Assembly (NCBI GenBank): GCA_903821255.1
Contig: CAIJKT010000719.1
Location: 1-6,547 of the forward strand
Direction: 5' to 3'
DNA from: an uncultured Lentisphaeria bacterium
GTDB taxonomy: Bacteria; Verrucomicrobiota; Lentisphaeria; Victivallales; Victivallaceae
DNA: 6,547 nucleotides
Position 1 is the first letter of the stretch. Each line of letters begins with the position of its first letter. The notes under the pieces are model-generated. The model saw only the letters and a program-made list of their open reading frames with translations. It had not been told where the DNA came from and searched no databases. This document shows positions 5,390-6,547 of the stretch, one piece after another. The position numbers and the translations under genes were made by a program.

Positions 5390-6547
5390 ATGAGCAACGA
5401 ATTACTAACGATTCTGGAATATATTGAGCAGGAGCGCGGAATCAGACGGGATGTTCTGGTGAAAGCTATTGAAACGGCTTTGCTTTCGGCATCGAAGAAG
5501 AGCATTCATCCGGCAAGTCAGTTGAGTGTCCGTCTGGACCCCGACACCGGCGATATCCAGGCTTTTGCGAAACTCGAAGTTGTCGCATCCAGCCCCAACC
5601 ATGACCAGTTGCTGTTTGACCAGGCCAAAACCAGGCTTCCCGACGTCAAACTGGGAGATGTGGTTGAGTGGGAAGTAACCCCGAGCAATTTCGGGCGCAT
5701 CGCGGCGCAGACCGCCAAACAGGCGATCATGCAGCAGTTGCGGAAAGCTGAAAAAGAGACTGTCAGAGATGAATTTGCCGATAAAGTCGGCCATATCGTC
5801 AACGGCATTGTCCGTCGTTTTGAAGGCGGCAATATTATCGTGGATTTCCAGAAAGCTGAAGGCGTGCTGAACGCCAAGGAAAAGATCTTCGGCGAACAGT
5901 ATATGCCCGGCGACAGGATTAATGTGCTGCTGCTGAAAGTGGATACCAACAGCGCGGGGCCGAGTTTGATCGTCTCCCGCACCCACCCGGACTTCGTAAA
6001 GCGCCTGTTTGAGCGTGAAGTATCGGAAATCCATGACGGCGTTGTGCAAATCATGGGCATTTCGCGTGAAGCGGGCAGCAGGACCAAGATTTCAGTCAAG
6101 AGCAATGATCCCAGAGTTGACCCGGTCGGCGCCTGCGTCGGACTGCGGGGAATCAGGGTGAAAAATATTACCAATGAACTCGGCGGCGAACGGGTCGATA
6201 TAATCCCGTTCGATGCTGACACCCGGCAATATGCCATCAATTCGCTCCAGCCGGCAAAAGTGCAGTCGGTTGAAGTATTTGCCGAGAAAAAAGAACTGCG
6301 GGTGCATGTAACGCCGGACCAGTCGCGGCTGGCATTCGGCAAAAAGGCGCAGAATGTGCGCCTGTCCTCAAAACTGCTCGGCTGGAACATGAATATTGTG
6401 ATTGACGAGCCGAAGAAAGTGGAGTCGCTGGCGGAGAAGATTGAACGGGCCTCGGGCCTGCTTGCCGATACGCTCGGCATTTCCAGCGCCACCGCACACA
6501 CTCTGGTAAATAACGGTTTTGTCTCCATGGAAGGACTTAAAGCCGCC
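5390..6547 (+). CDS. nusA: Transcription termination/antitermination factor NusA (3' end cut by window)
   Basis: The frame is open from ATG 5390 to the window edge (386 codons), and the missing 3' end lies outside. AAAGGA (5377-5382) sits 7 bases before the ATG. The product binds RNA polymerase near the RNA exit channel and modulates pausing, termination and antitermination. Domains in order are an N-terminal polymerase-binding domain (about 1-125, start MSNELLTILEYIEQERGI), an S1 domain from about G134, KH1 with GLRG at 251-254 followed by NELGGERVDII, and KH2 around GKKAQNVRLSSKLLGW (317-332). A helical C-terminal segment then begins (ISSATAHTLVNNGFVSMEGL), resembling a helix-hairpin-helix repeat. 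KH2 is odd: the loop normally reads GxxG, but here the last glycine is Ala320 (GCG at 6347-6349). rimP, often directly upstream, is absent. infB would be expected downstream but is outside the window. A terminator in the leader suggests attenuation. Confidence 0.96.
   Translation, partial: MSNELLTILEYIEQERGIRRDVLVKAIETALLSASKKSIHPASQLSVRLDPDTGDIQAFAKLEVVASSPNHDQLLFDQAKTRLPDVKLGDVVEWEVTPSNFGRIAAQTAKQAIMQQLRKAEKETVRDEFADKVGHIVNGIVRRFEGGNIIVDFQKAEGVLNAKEKIFGEQYMPGDRINVLLLKVDTNSAGPSLIVSRTHPDFVKRLFEREVSEIHDGVVQIMGISREAGSRTKISVKSNDPRVDPVGACVGLRGIRVKNITNELGGERVDIIPFDADTRQYAINSLQPAKVQSVEVFAEKKELRVHVTPDQSRLAFGKKAQNVRLSSKLLGWNMNIVIDEPKKVESLAEKIERASGLLADTLGISSATAHTLVNNGFVSMEGLKAA

Noticed and set aside
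5199..5393. 64-codon + strand open frame ending in an ATGA overlap with nusA
   Set aside because: It runs straight through the intrinsic terminator and its T run, has no ribosome binding site, and its start overlaps the AT hairpin. The overlap with the nusA ATG looks accidental.
5405..6528. Long - strand open frames (214 and 336 codons) opposite nusA
   Set aside because: They are antisense to a clearly recognised NusA frame and have Ser/Pro/Arg-rich, family-less translations. They arise from the codon bias of nusA.

Overview
The window looks like a piece of bacterial chromosome, mostly housekeeping, with a small metabolic transcription unit beside it. The 674-codon membrane gene has two sequence signatures, an 'NAAxLYYxAY' block and a C-terminal 'HGEYPxSLxELVP...IPxDPxDGKxxxY' block. 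I associate these with Planctomycetes/Verrucomicrobia/Lentisphaerae (PVC) genomes, and an IclR regulator next to an FAD_oxidored-type enzyme fits the same group. I therefore infer a PVC-lineage organism, perhaps Lentisphaerae-like. This is a family-resemblance judgement, not a search result.

Layout from left to right. (1) At 79-155 on the + strand lies a complete tRNA with anticodon CAU and an encoded CCA end, followed at once by six Ts. (2) The span 156-413 is mostly non-coding but holds a 45-codon coding-like remnant. (3) At 414-2384 on the - strand is a two-gene unit: an IclR-family regulator followed 12 bp later by a FAD-dependent oxidoreductase. Its promoter is well defined (TTGACA-17-TATCAT), and candidate operator repeats lie just downstream of the predicted transcription start. 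(4) At 2401-2550 is a gap with three tandem ACAGGAT-type units. (5) At 2551-4551 on the - strand is a large protein with about seven N-terminal membrane helices resembling an ABC-2 permease and a roughly 390-residue soluble C-terminal part. (6) At 4655-4988 on the - strand is rpsT (ribosomal protein S20) with a strong intrinsic terminator. (7) At 4989-5389 is a divergent control region of about 400 bp between rpsT and nusA, with several inverted repeats and an intrinsic terminator inside the presumed nusA leader. (8) From 5390 to the right edge on the + strand is nusA, cut by the window end after 386 codons.

How the genes work together. The iclR-oxidoreductase pair reads as a self-contained regulated catabolic unit, with the repressor controlling its own operon. 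rpsT and nusA are translation and transcription housekeeping genes transcribed divergently from one shared control region. No rimP gene is found directly upstream of nusA. The membrane gene stands alone, with no ABC ATPase beside it in this window. I found no CRISPR array, insertion sequence, phage module or defence system. The most interesting signals are regulatory: the nusA leader terminator, the iclR operator repeats and the rpsT leader inverted repeat. Two protein oddities also stand out: a GKKA in place of GxxG in the NusA KH2 loop, and the orphan permease fusion.
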